A DNA stretch of 64,000 nt from Chloroflexota bacterium (lineage in GTDB: Bacteria; Chloroflexota; Anaerolineae; Anaerolineales; VGOW01): positions 1 to 64,000 of the forward strand of contig JACPWC010000065.1 of the NCBI GenBank assembly GCA_016197225.1, read 5' to 3'. A model generated the notes under the pieces. It was not told where the DNA came from, ran no database searches, and saw only the letters and a list, made by a program, of their open reading frames with translations. This document shows, piece by piece, positions 56,977-64,000 of the stretch. Made by a program: the position numbers and the translations under genes. Position 1 is the first letter of the stretch. Each line of letters begins with the position of its first letter.

Positions 56977-58725
56977 CTACAACTTCAGCCAGAGCCAAAC
57001 GGCTCCGGCGATCAACAGGCCCGGGGCTAACCAGGCTACTACCAGCAATCGAACATCGGCCTGCGCCCGAAGTGAGCGCCAGGCCAGCCAGCTCCAAACG
57101 CCCGCCGTCACCAACAGCAAACCGGCGGCGGTTGCTGTGGCATAACGGTTCAGCCAGCCAACGGCCCGCACTAAAAAACCGGCCGGCATCTCCGGCGTTC
57201 GCGCAGCCCGGTCGGGGCCGACCCAATAATTAAAGTTCACAAACTCGGTCGCGTTCACCGCCAGCAGAATCTGCCAACGGCCCTCGCTCGTCAGGTTTGC
57301 GCCCGTGGCCGAGTACACGCCCTGGCCGATCTCGTCGAGGGCCAGCGTTGAAACCACCGCGCCGGGGTCGAGTGGCTCAAACTGCAAACTTGCTTCAGCG
57401 CCGATCAACGGTTGCCCGCTCTTTGTTAACCGGACTTCGACGGTGTTGGTTCCGGTTCGCGCCGGCCAGAGCGCCACCGTCGCCGTCAACTCGCCAGCCT
57501 TGCCGACCTGTTCAACGCGAGTCGGCGCGCCGTCCGTGATCTGCGAGAAGGCGGGCGGCAGATTGGTGAGCGCGGCGGCCAACAAAACGATGATCAACAT
57601 CAAGGCCGCTTCAAGGCCGGAGACGAGACGATTTGCCCGCCTCACCATGTTGAACAGTCCCAACCCCAAAGCCAGCCCGACGGCGGCCAGCTTCAGCAGG
57701 AGCGCCCGGCCATATTCGGTGAGCAACAACGCCGGCCACGTTCCCACCTGGCCGCCGCCCAGCCACAGGCCGGAGACGATCAGGCCGCCGACGGCGGCAG
57801 TGGCTAAAATTGAAAAGTTCGTCAGGAACTTCGTTTCCCCGTTAGTTAACGCCAGCGCGGCGCACAACACGCCGCCCGCCCAGACCGACGTGGCCCACAA
57901 ATGCGCCCAGTCAGCCAGCACGCCCGCCGGCCCAAACCGGGCGGCGCTGTGGCTGGTGAGCGAGGTGGTGAGCAGTAAGAAGCCGCCGGCCAGCAAAGCC
58001 GGCCCTGTCGCTTTGCCGCGCATCAACGAGTCAATGCGTAGCGCAATCACCACGATCATCGTCGTTCGCGCCAGCCAGAGCGCGCCCCACTGAGTCGTCA
58101 GCGTTTCGACGAGCGGCGCGTTCAAATTGTGCGCTTGAACATAAAGCGCGCCAAGCGCGCCCAGCCCAAGCGCGGCCCGCGCCGCCTGCATCGCCCAGAA
58201 GAGCGAGCGGCGAAACCGGGCTTCGTCGTCGAGTCGAACCGCCCACCCAAAGACGGCGACCCCGACGAACACAGCCTGCCCGCCGAGCGACAAGAATCGA
58301 CTCGCATCCGCCAGCGGCGTCCGCTCAGTCGCCACCGTTTGCGACGGGTCTGCCGGGACGCCGACTCCGAACGAATAACTGCCGCTGGTAGTGTGGCCGT
58401 CGCTCAACGTGAAGACCCGCCAGAGGACTGTGTACGAACCTTGCGGCAGGCCGGGCGGCAGTGAGACGAACAATGACCGGTCGCCTTCAAGTTGAATGTC
58501 GCCCAGATCGATCCGGCTGGAAGCGCCGGCGGCGTAGACTTCGAGCGCGCTGAAGCGCGGCTCGATTGGCTCGGTGAACCAGACCTGGACGCGGGCCGGG
58601 GAAACCGGCGCCGCCCCCCCAACCGGCGGCTCGGCCTGGTCAATCACGCCGTGAGCGAAGGTAGTTGTTGCCACGCTCAGGGTCAGCGCCAGAGCCAGGG
58701 TCAGTTTGAAAAGTGCGCGCGCCAC
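56977..58725 (-). CDS. CopC-CopD fusion (copper transport) protein
   Basis: The 582 residues start with a signal peptide and a CopC beta-sandwich (about 25-125): His in TTFAHGVIDQAEPP for copper, and YTVLWRVFTLSDGHTTSGSYSF with the second His. A CopD membrane domain of about eight helices follows (SHSAARFGPAGVLADWAHLWATSVWAGG, with conserved His). A further outer domain lies near 405-505 and a final TM near 515-582. This YcnJ-like protein imports copper, which fits loading of the CuA and CuB sites of the neighbouring oxidase. The start is GTG 58725. Confidence 0.92.
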   Translation of the reverse strand: MARALFKLTLALALTLSVATTTFAHGVIDQAEPPVGGAAPVSPARVQVWFTEPIEPRFSALEVYAAGASSRIDLGDIQLEGDRSLFVSLPPGLPQGSYTVLWRVFTLSDGHTTSGSYSFGVGVPADPSQTVATERTPLADASRFLSLGGQAVFVGVAVFGWAVRLDDEARFRRSLFWAMQAARAALGLGALGALYVQAHNLNAPLVETLTTQWGALWLARTTMIVVIALRIDSLMRGKATGPALLAGGFLLLTTSLTSHSAARFGPAGVLADWAHLWATSVWAGGVLCAALALTNGETKFLTNFSILATAAVGGLIVSGLWLGGGQVGTWPALLLTEYGRALLLKLAAVGLALGLGLFNMVRRANRLVSGLEAALMLIIVLLAAALTNLPPAFSQITDGAPTRVEQVGKAGELTATVALWPARTGTNTVEVRLTKSGQPLIGAEASLQFEPLDPGAVVSTLALDEIGQGVYSATGANLTSEGRWQILLAVNATEFVNFNYWVGPDRAARTPEMPAGFLVRAVGWLNRYATATAAGLLLVTAGVWSWLAWRSLRAQADVRLLVVAWLAPGLLIAGAVWLWLKL

Positions 58726-58726
58726 C

Positions 58727-59023
58727 TTATTTGGGCGCGGTCGAATGTCCGTTGGGACTCCGCTCCGCAGATTTGATCTGCTGGTAAACGAGCAAAGAAA
58801 CCAGGCCCGTCAATCCCAGGCCGATGAAGATGTGCGCGATCAACTCGTAAACCATTCCGAAGAAATCGCGGTCAACCGCCGAGAGGCCGGCTAGCCAGCT
58901 TGCATAAGCCGGAATGGATTGCGGCGGCAGGAAATGATAGGTGGCTTCGGCCAGCAGGCCGGCCAGCGAAACCGCCAGCGAGAGCCAGGCAACCCCCGGA
59001 AGCCTTCGGAAGCGAGCGAGCAT
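58727..59023 (-). CDS. small membrane protein of the cox operon
   Basis: The 98-residue product has two hydrophobic helices (VAWLSLAVSLAGLLAEATYHF and YELIAHIFIGLGLTGLVSLLVY) and a charged tail. It starts at ATG 59023, touching the end of the subunit IV gene, and stops just before the CopC-CopD gene, so it is tightly embedded in the operon. It may be an accessory oxidase subunit or assembly factor; not recognised. Confidence 0.75.
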   Translation of the reverse strand: MLARFRRLPGVAWLSLAVSLAGLLAEATYHFLPPQSIPAYASWLAGLSAVDRDFFGMVYELIAHIFIGLGLTGLVSLLVYQQIKSAERSPNGHSTAPK

Positions 59024-59024
59024 G

Positions 59025-59336
59025 TCAGGGAGCAATGCGGGCGAACCCTAATACCATGACCAGGATAAACAGCACCGCCAGCGGCAGTGACACGCCGACA
59101 AACAACAGGAACCAGCGGCTGTCGTGCCGCAGGTGCATATAATATAACGCCACCAGCGCCGACTTGACTACGGCCATCAGGAACAAGATGGGATAGGTGA
59201 TGACCGGCGGCAGAATATCGTGCAGGAGGGTGCCGACAGCGACTTCAGCGCCGGTGATGACGATGAGCCAAACGAAGATGATGAGATAATCTCGCGTTTT
59301 AACAGGCGGGTGTGATTGTGAATGAGTCGCTTCCAC
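59025..59336 (-). CDS. cytochrome c oxidase subunit IV (caa3-type)
   Basis: The 103 residues have three transmembrane helices (YLIIFVWLIVITGAEVAVGTL, ITYPILFLMAVVKSALVALYYMHLRH, FLLFVGVSLPLAVLFILVMVL). They match the prokaryotic COX4 family, including the LVALYYMHLRHDSRW loop. GTG 59336 follows GGGAG at good spacing and is preferred over TTG 59366. It may help CuA or proton-channel assembly. Confidence 0.88.
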   Translation of the reverse strand: MEATHSQSHPPVKTRDYLIIFVWLIVITGAEVAVGTLLHDILPPVITYPILFLMAVVKSALVALYYMHLRHDSRWFLLFVGVSLPLAVLFILVMVLGFARIAP

Positions 59337-59370
59337 AGCAGTCTCCCAGTAATACTTCAAGATCAAATGT

Positions 59371-59395
59371 GGGGCGATTTGGCAAATCGCCCTAC
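59371..59395. repeat. palindromic repeat (GGGGCGATTT arms)
   Basis: GGGGCGATTT and AAATCGCCC surround GGC, ending in TAC. Same class as 2084, 2662 and 25362. It is in the gap between coxC and the subunit IV gene. Confidence 0.8.
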
Positions 59396-59397
59396 AG

Positions 59398-60240
59398 TTA
59401 GTGCATCAAATAAATGATGGTGAACAACAAAATCCAGACGATGTCAACGAAGTGCCAGTACAAGCCAAAGATTTCCACGCCGCCGTACTCTTTCTCGGTG
59501 AAGCCGCCGCGCAGGGCGCGGGGCAGGATCGAGAGGCACCAGATGACGCCGATGATGACGTGCAAGCCGTGAAAGCCGGTAAGGGTGAAGAAGCCGGTTC
59601 CCAGGCCACTGCCCGTCCAGGTCAGGTTTTCTGCATAGAGGCGCGTATACTCAACCCCTTGCAGGCTGACGAACGTCGCGCCCAGAATCACGGTCAGGAG
59701 CAGGAAGAGGTTGAGCAGGCCTTTCTTGCCTCTGGCCGCCGAGTCGTGGGCCAGCACCACGGTGAGGCTGGAGGTCAGCAGAATAAAAGTGTTGAGCGAG
59801 ACGAGGGGAATACTGCTCACCAGCGGCTCGACGGCTTCAACTGTTGAGCGGGCGCGAAGCAACAAGAAAGTCGAAATGAGACCGGTGAAGAACAACACTT
59901 CCGAGCCGAGGAATATCCACATCCCCATCTTGGCCGCGATCTCCGGTGTGATGGACGGCCCGTGCGCCCGGTCGCGAATGTTGCTAACCAGCCAGCCGCC
60001 AAGGCCGAATACCAATACGACTCCGCCAATGCTCGTCAATATTTGCTTTACCAGAACCGGAGTCAGCCAACCAGGAAGAAGCGTCGTCGGATCAAGGTTG
60101 TATTGTTTCAGGACAACATCTAAATTGAGCGCCGCCCCAAAAGCCAAAATGATGAAACCTGCCCCGAAGGCTAACGGCCAAACGCTTGGGCCAGGCACAT
60201 GAATTTCGTCGTGGCCGTGATGCTCGGTCATTTCAGACAT
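59398..60240 (-). CDS. coxC: cytochrome c oxidase subunit III
   Basis: The 280-residue polytopic protein has the subunit III pattern: AAKMGMWIFLGSEVLFFTGLISTFLLLRAR, VVLAHDSAARGKKG and TGFFTLTGFHGLHVIIGVIWCL. The final pair of helices carries WHFVDIVWILLFTIIYLMH. The Glu and His of the family are present. An N-terminal His/Asp-rich segment precedes the first helix. It sits between ctaB and the subunit IV gene. Confidence 0.93.
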   Translation of the reverse strand: MSEMTEHHGHDEIHVPGPSVWPLAFGAGFIILAFGAALNLDVVLKQYNLDPTTLLPGWLTPVLVKQILTSIGGVVLVFGLGGWLVSNIRDRAHGPSITPEIAAKMGMWIFLGSEVLFFTGLISTFLLLRARSTVEAVEPLVSSIPLVSLNTFILLTSSLTVVLAHDSAARGKKGLLNLFLLLTVILGATFVSLQGVEYTRLYAENLTWTGSGLGTGFFTLTGFHGLHVIIGVIWCLSILPRALRGGFTEKEYGGVEIFGLYWHFVDIVWILLFTIIYLMH

Positions 60241-60266
60241 GCAACGATCTCCTTGCTATTTGTCAT

Positions 60267-61130
60267 TTACGTCGCGATTCGATCCACCACCATCGCCAGA
60301 AAGAGCAGAGCGAGATAGTAGCTTGAGTATTTGTACATGCGCCAGGCTTGCTTGTTGGTGCCGCCGCGCAGAAGCACGCCAGCGTGAATCAGCAGGATGA
60401 GGCCTAGCAAAGCCGCCGCGCCCAAATAAAACAGGCCGGTGACTCGCGCCGGGGTAAGCAGAAGCGTGAGCGCCACCACGATCAGCGAATATAGAAAAAT
60501 CTGCCGCCGGGTTTCGGCCTCGCCCCATACCACCGGCAACATCGGAATCTGGCCGCGCGCGTACTCATGGCGTTTGAGCAAAGCCAGCGCCCAGAAATGC
60601 GGCGGCGTCCAGTAAAAGATGATGGCGAACAAGAACAGGGCCGCCACATTAACACTGCCCGTAGCCGCCGCCCAGCCCACCAACGGCGGAATGGCCCCCG
60701 CCGCCCCGCCAATGACGATGTTCTGCGGCGTGGCCCGCTTGAGCCAGAGCGTGTAGAAGAGCACGTAATACAAGTTGCCGGCCAGCGAGAGCAAAGCCGC
60801 CGGCAGGTTGACGAACAGAAGAAAAACGACAAGCGACAGGGCGCTCAGCGCCAATCCAAAAGCAAGCGCCCGGCTCGGCTGAATACGGCCAGCCGGAATG
60901 GGCCGCCGCGCGGTGCGCGCCATCTTCGCGTCCAGTTCGCGATCAAAATATTGATTGAGCGCGCTGGCCCCGCCCGCCGACAGCGCCCCGCCCAGCATCG
61001 TCCAGCCCATGAGCGGCAAAGGCGGCACGGCCCCGGCGGCCACAAACATCGCCGAGAGCGTCGTCAGCAACAACAACGCCACGATCAGCGGTTTGGTCAG
61101 GCTCACGTAATCAAGCAAGTGCTGTCTCAT
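60267..61130 (-). CDS. ctaB: protoheme IX farnesyltransferase
   Basis: It converts heme B to heme O for the oxidase. The 287-residue UbiA-superfamily protein has the first Asp-rich motif NQYFDRELDAKMART, followed by RRPIPAGRI, and the second motif region WALALLKRHEYARGQIPMLPVVWG. About nine TM helices are visible. It lies between coxA and coxC with tight spacing (8 bp after coxA). Confidence 0.93.
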   Translation of the reverse strand: MRQHLLDYVSLTKPLIVALLLLTTLSAMFVAAGAVPPLPLMGWTMLGGALSAGGASALNQYFDRELDAKMARTARRPIPAGRIQPSRALAFGLALSALSLVVFLLFVNLPAALLSLAGNLYYVLFYTLWLKRATPQNIVIGGAAGAIPPLVGWAAATGSVNVAALFLFAIIFYWTPPHFWALALLKRHEYARGQIPMLPVVWGEAETRRQIFLYSLIVVALTLLLTPARVTGLFYLGAAALLGLILLIHAGVLLRGGTNKQAWRMYKYSSYYLALLFLAMVVDRIAT

Positions 61131-61138
61131 CAGACAGT

Positions 61139-62770
61139 TTAGTAGTGTGACTGTTCGCCCGGGTGCGCGTCAGCCCACAGCGGGTTAAGGCCCTTCACCG
61201 TTGGAACCTTGTCGAAGTTGTGAACCGGCGGCGGTGAGGAGGTGGCCCACTCCAGGGTGGCGCCGCCCCACGGGTCGTCACCGGCCACCTCGCCCGAGCG
61301 GAGACTGACAAACCAGTTGACAATGAACAGCAGAACCGAGAAGGCAATCGTGAACGCGCCAATCGTCGAGATCAGGTTGAGCACATCCCAGCCCTGGCCC
61401 GAGGCGTAAGTGTAGATGCGGCGCGGCATGCCCAACAATCCCAAAATATGCATGCCAAAGAAGGTCAGGTTGAAGCCGAGGGTGTGAAGCCAGAAATGCC
61501 ACTTGCCCAGCGTTTCATTCAGCTTGCGGCCCGTGATCTTCGGCCCCCAGTAATACAGCCCGGAGAAGATGCCAAACATGGAGCCGCCAAAGAGCACATA
61601 ATGCAAGTGGCCGACAACATAGTAAGTATCATGAACCTGCCAGTTGATGGGCACAATCGCCAGCGACACGCCGGTGATGCCGCCAATGACAAACATGGCG
61701 ATGAAACCGATGGCAAACAGCATGGCTGTTGTCAGCTTCAGCGCCCCGCCCCACATCGTGCCGATCCAGTTGAAAATTTTGATGCCGGTTGGCACGGCAA
61801 TGATCATGCTGGCCGTGGCGAAGAAGGTGTCCACCTGAAGCGGCGACCCCACTTGAAACATGTGGTGCGCCCAGACCGAGAAGCCGAGGATCATAATGAA
61901 CACCGACGACCAGGCGATGAACTGATAACCAAACAGAGGCTTGCGCGAGAACACCGGCAAAACTTCCGAGATGATGCCCATGGCCGGCAGAACCATGATG
62001 TACACCGCCGGGTGCGAATAGAACCAGAACAGATTTTGCCAGATGAGGGGGTCGCCGCCGCCCGGAACCGAGAAGTACACCGTGCCGAAGTTGCGGTCGA
62101 GGAATAACAGCAAGAGGGCTACGGTGATCATCGGCGTGGAGAACAGCACCATGACGGAGGTGACGACCATTGACCAGGCGAACATCGGCAGTTCGGTCAT
62201 CTTCATGCCCGGGCAACGCATGGTAATGGTTGTCACCAGAAAATTGATGGCGCCGAGGGTGGACGACGTGCCGCCCAGCAACAAGCCGATGATCCAAAAG
62301 TCAATGGACGTGCCCTGCGAATAGACGGCGGTCGAGAGCGGCGCGTAGCTCGTCCAGCCGGCATTGGGCGCGCCGCCCAACAGGAAGGAGGCGTTGAGGA
62401 CGATACCGCCCGCCAGCAGAAGCCAGTACGACAGCATGTTGAGCTTGGGGAAGGCCATGTCGCGTGCGCCGATGAGCAGGGGCACAAAGTAGTTGCCGAA
62501 CCCGGCCAGGATCGGAACCACCACCAGGAAGATCATCGTCGTGCCGTGCATGGTGAAGACCTGGTTGTACAAGTCAGCCGAGATGAACTTGAGGTTCGAC
62601 CAGGCTAGTTGGGTGCGGACGGTGAGGGCTTCGAGGCCGCCGATGATGAAGAAAAAGAAGGTGGTGTAAAGATAGAGGATGCCGATCTTCTTGTGGTCAA
62701 CGGTGGTGAGCCAACTGAGCAAGCCGGTGGGCGCGCCGGCGCCGGGCAGGGTGTGTGATGCAGTTGCCAT
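61139..62770 (-). CDS. coxA: cytochrome c oxidase subunit I, A2-type
   Basis: The 543-residue catalytic subunit carries both hemes and CuB. Ligand regions are visible: QVFTMHGTTMIF (low-spin heme), FWFYSHPAVYIMVLPAMG with the CuB His and cross-linked Tyr, and FSVWAHHMF with two more CuB His. The high-spin heme and low-spin heme His are in VHDTYYVVGHLHYVLFGG. The A1-type Glu in GHPEVY is replaced by the YSHPAVY sequence of the A2 subfamily, common in caa3 oxidases. ATG 62770 follows GGAGAAC. Confidence 0.95.
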   Translation of the reverse strand: MATASHTLPGAGAPTGLLSWLTTVDHKKIGILYLYTTFFFFIIGGLEALTVRTQLAWSNLKFISADLYNQVFTMHGTTMIFLVVVPILAGFGNYFVPLLIGARDMAFPKLNMLSYWLLLAGGIVLNASFLLGGAPNAGWTSYAPLSTAVYSQGTSIDFWIIGLLLGGTSSTLGAINFLVTTITMRCPGMKMTELPMFAWSMVVTSVMVLFSTPMITVALLLLFLDRNFGTVYFSVPGGGDPLIWQNLFWFYSHPAVYIMVLPAMGIISEVLPVFSRKPLFGYQFIAWSSVFIMILGFSVWAHHMFQVGSPLQVDTFFATASMIIAVPTGIKIFNWIGTMWGGALKLTTAMLFAIGFIAMFVIGGITGVSLAIVPINWQVHDTYYVVGHLHYVLFGGSMFGIFSGLYYWGPKITGRKLNETLGKWHFWLHTLGFNLTFFGMHILGLLGMPRRIYTYASGQGWDVLNLISTIGAFTIAFSVLLFIVNWFVSLRSGEVAGDDPWGGATLEWATSSPPPVHNFDKVPTVKGLNPLWADAHPGEQSHY

Positions 62771-62790
62771 TAGTGTGTTCTCCAGTAGTC

Positions 62791-62823
62791 AGACCCTAAG
62801 GGTCTCCAAGACCCTTAGGGTCT
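62791..62823. repeat. palindromic repeat (AGACCCTAAGGGTCT twice)
   Basis: AGACCCTAAGGGTCT and AGACCCTTAGGGTCT separated by CCA, between coxB and coxA. Each arm is itself palindromic. Same class as 20146, 26601 and 56936. It may modulate the ratio of coxB to coxA. Confidence 0.85.
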
Positions 62824-62829
62824 GGAGAG

Positions 62830-63873
62830 TCATTTGAGCGTTGACAGGTAAGCCACTATGTCAGTCATGTCCTGAGGCGAGAGAATGATCGAAAAATCGG
62901 GCATGAGGGTGCCGGGTTTGAAAGAGGGGGCATTTTGCACCCATTGCCTCAAGTTGTCGTCGGTGCGAGGCATGATGCCGCCGGCGATGAAGTCGCGCCC
63001 TGAAACGTGGGTGAGGTTGGGGCCGACCCGCCCGGCGGCAACGGTGCCGCCGACAGTATGACAGGCCGAGCAACGCAGAAGGAAAATTTCCTGGCCGCGA
63101 ACCGCCGCTTCGCCTTCGGGCGGAGGCGGAACCTGTTGTTGCCCGGCGGCCCACGTTTGAAACTCGCCGGCAGGCGTGGCGATGATCTGAAACCGCATCT
63201 GGGCGTGTTGCTCGCCGCACATTTGCGTGCATTGCGCGCCGTATTCGCCGGCCTCGGTGACGGTGAAGCTCATGCGGTTGGTGCGGCCCGGCACAGCGTC
63301 CATCTTGCCAAACAATTGCGGCGCCCAGAATCCGTGTTGAACGTCCACCGAGCGCAGTTCCATTTCAATGGGCTGGCCGACCGGCACGATCATCTGGTTG
63401 GCGGTGATGACGCCCAGGTCGGGGTATTGAAACTCCCACCACCATTGGTGGCCGACGGCCACCACCTTCAGCGGTTCGCCTTTTACCGGCGCGCGAATCA
63501 CCGCCATCGAGCGCAAGGTGAATCCCAACAGCACCACCAGGATCAGCGCCGGGATGGATGTCCACAGGATTTCAAGTTTGGTGTTGCCATGAATCTGCAC
63601 CGCCTCGCTGGCCGGCCGGTTGCGGAAGCGAAACACAGCCACGATGAGCAGTGTTTCGACCAGGACGAACACGCCGGTGGCGATCCAGAAGACGAACCAG
63701 AAGAGCTTGGCCGACTCGGCGGCGTAATCGGAAGCTGGATCAAGAACAGAGGGGGTGTCAAACGAGACGGGGCAAGTGGTGCAAGGCTCTCCTTGCTGAG
63801 CCATCACCGGAAGCGCCACAAGAAGGACGAACAGAGCGATTGCAATAATGATGAGGGGGCGGCGTATTTTCAC
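62830..63873 (-). CDS. coxB: cytochrome c oxidase subunit II fused to cytochrome c (caa3-type)
   Basis: The 347-residue protein has a leader with a possible cleavage near VMAQQGEP and two TM helices (about 65-85 and 110-130). The CuA domain has VGHQWWWEFQYPD and GEYGAQCTQMCGEQHAQM, holding two Cys, His and Met ligands. A C-terminal cytochrome c follows, with CSACH and a Met in DFSIILSPQDM or TLMPDF. GTG 63873 is preferred (GGAGGAG upstream) over TTG 63912. It is first in the operon and receives electrons directly from its own heme c. Confidence 0.94.
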   Translation of the reverse strand: MKIRRPLIIIAIALFVLLVALPVMAQQGEPCTTCPVSFDTPSVLDPASDYAAESAKLFWFVFWIATGVFVLVETLLIVAVFRFRNRPASEAVQIHGNTKLEILWTSIPALILVVLLGFTLRSMAVIRAPVKGEPLKVVAVGHQWWWEFQYPDLGVITANQMIVPVGQPIEMELRSVDVQHGFWAPQLFGKMDAVPGRTNRMSFTVTEAGEYGAQCTQMCGEQHAQMRFQIIATPAGEFQTWAAGQQQVPPPPEGEAAVRGQEIFLLRCSACHTVGGTVAAGRVGPNLTHVSGRDFIAGGIMPRTDDNLRQWVQNAPSFKPGTLMPDFSIILSPQDMTDIVAYLSTLK

Positions 63874-63944
63874 AGTCCCAACTACTCCTCCGCTGGCAAA
63901 CACAGCGAGCAAATGTGATTGGTTACAAAATATGAGACGACGAG

Positions 63945-63973
63945 ATTATATGCTATCGAACTATTTGCGTCAA
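63945..63973 (-). promoter_or_regulatory. sigma70-type promoter of the cox operon
   Basis: On the minus strand TTGACG (63973-63968) and TATAAT (63950-63945) are separated by exactly 17 bp. Transcription would start near 63938, giving a leader of about 65 nt before the coxB GTG at 63873. Beyond the promoter no gene is visible to the window end. Confidence 0.8.
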
Positions 63974-64000
63974 ATTGCACATGTTTGGGGTTGATAACCA

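Overview
The window looks like a chromosome segment of a Chloroflexota bacterium, probably Anaerolineae-like. The signs are moderately high G+C, many lipoproteins with Pro/Thr-rich linkers, frequent TTG and GTG starts, caa3-type respiratory genes, archaeal-type HMG-CoA synthase/thiolase/DUF35 genes, and many short palindromic repeats between and inside genes. The placement is inferred from gene content; no rRNA or tRNA gene was seen.

Layout. 1-135: end of an IS5-type transposase. 282-4868 (+): msrA, then HMG-CoA synthase, a thiolase-fold protein lacking its nucleophile, a membrane-anchored protein and a DUF35 Zn-ribbon/OB protein (mevalonate entry), closed by a bidirectional terminator. 4934-12898 (-): PLP decarboxylase, MsrQ, three consecutive Tat/lipoprotein genes (DUF3500, a deleted dienelactone hydrolase, an intradiol dioxygenase-like protein), an alpha/beta-hydrolase lipoprotein, a ComEA-like HhH lipoprotein and a YceI protein. 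13366-17573: OmpR/histidine kinase pair, convergent with a GT39 transferase. 17807-27339 (+): an accessory tract of small-molecule-type proteins (four SnoaL-like, two tandem GNATs, one ABM monooxygenase, one SRPBCC), DedA, several membrane proteins and an ECF sigma factor without a visible anti-sigma, interspersed with repeats.

27444-30380 (-): a CBM9-like lipoprotein and a membrane-protein gene split by an intact-looking ISL3-family insertion sequence (28818-30112). The 8-bp target duplication is exact, removing the element restores the reading frame, and the transposase is split at an A8 slippery run. 30437-37222: an envelope cluster with an AAA/winged-helix regulator, a sortase-fold protein, a lipoprotein-TM-kinase fusion with a small membrane partner, a DUF4349 lipoprotein and a YfbK-like von Willebrand lipoprotein.

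37559-49159: ROK kinase, M14 peptidase, an HTH-like/SUMF1 fusion protein, adenylosuccinate lyase, an Era GTPase fused to an N-terminal ThiS/MoaD-like domain ending in Gly-Gly, a YfhO protein and an ICMT-like methyltransferase. 49349-55645: FemAB, a D-cysteine desulfhydrase-like enzyme, a holin-like protein with an internal duplication, a large hybrid histidine kinase and YgfZ. 55729-63873 (-): an aerobic respiration operon (coxB with fused cytochrome c, A2-type coxA, ctaB, coxC, coxD-like, CopC-CopD, cytochrome c protein) with a good sigma70-type promoter at 63945-63973 and a terminator at 55655-55697.

The observations most worth checking are the ThiS-Era fusion, the lipoprotein-kinase cluster, the ISL3 insertion with its slippery site, the thiolase without its nucleophile, and the palindromic repeats that sit in frame inside genes.
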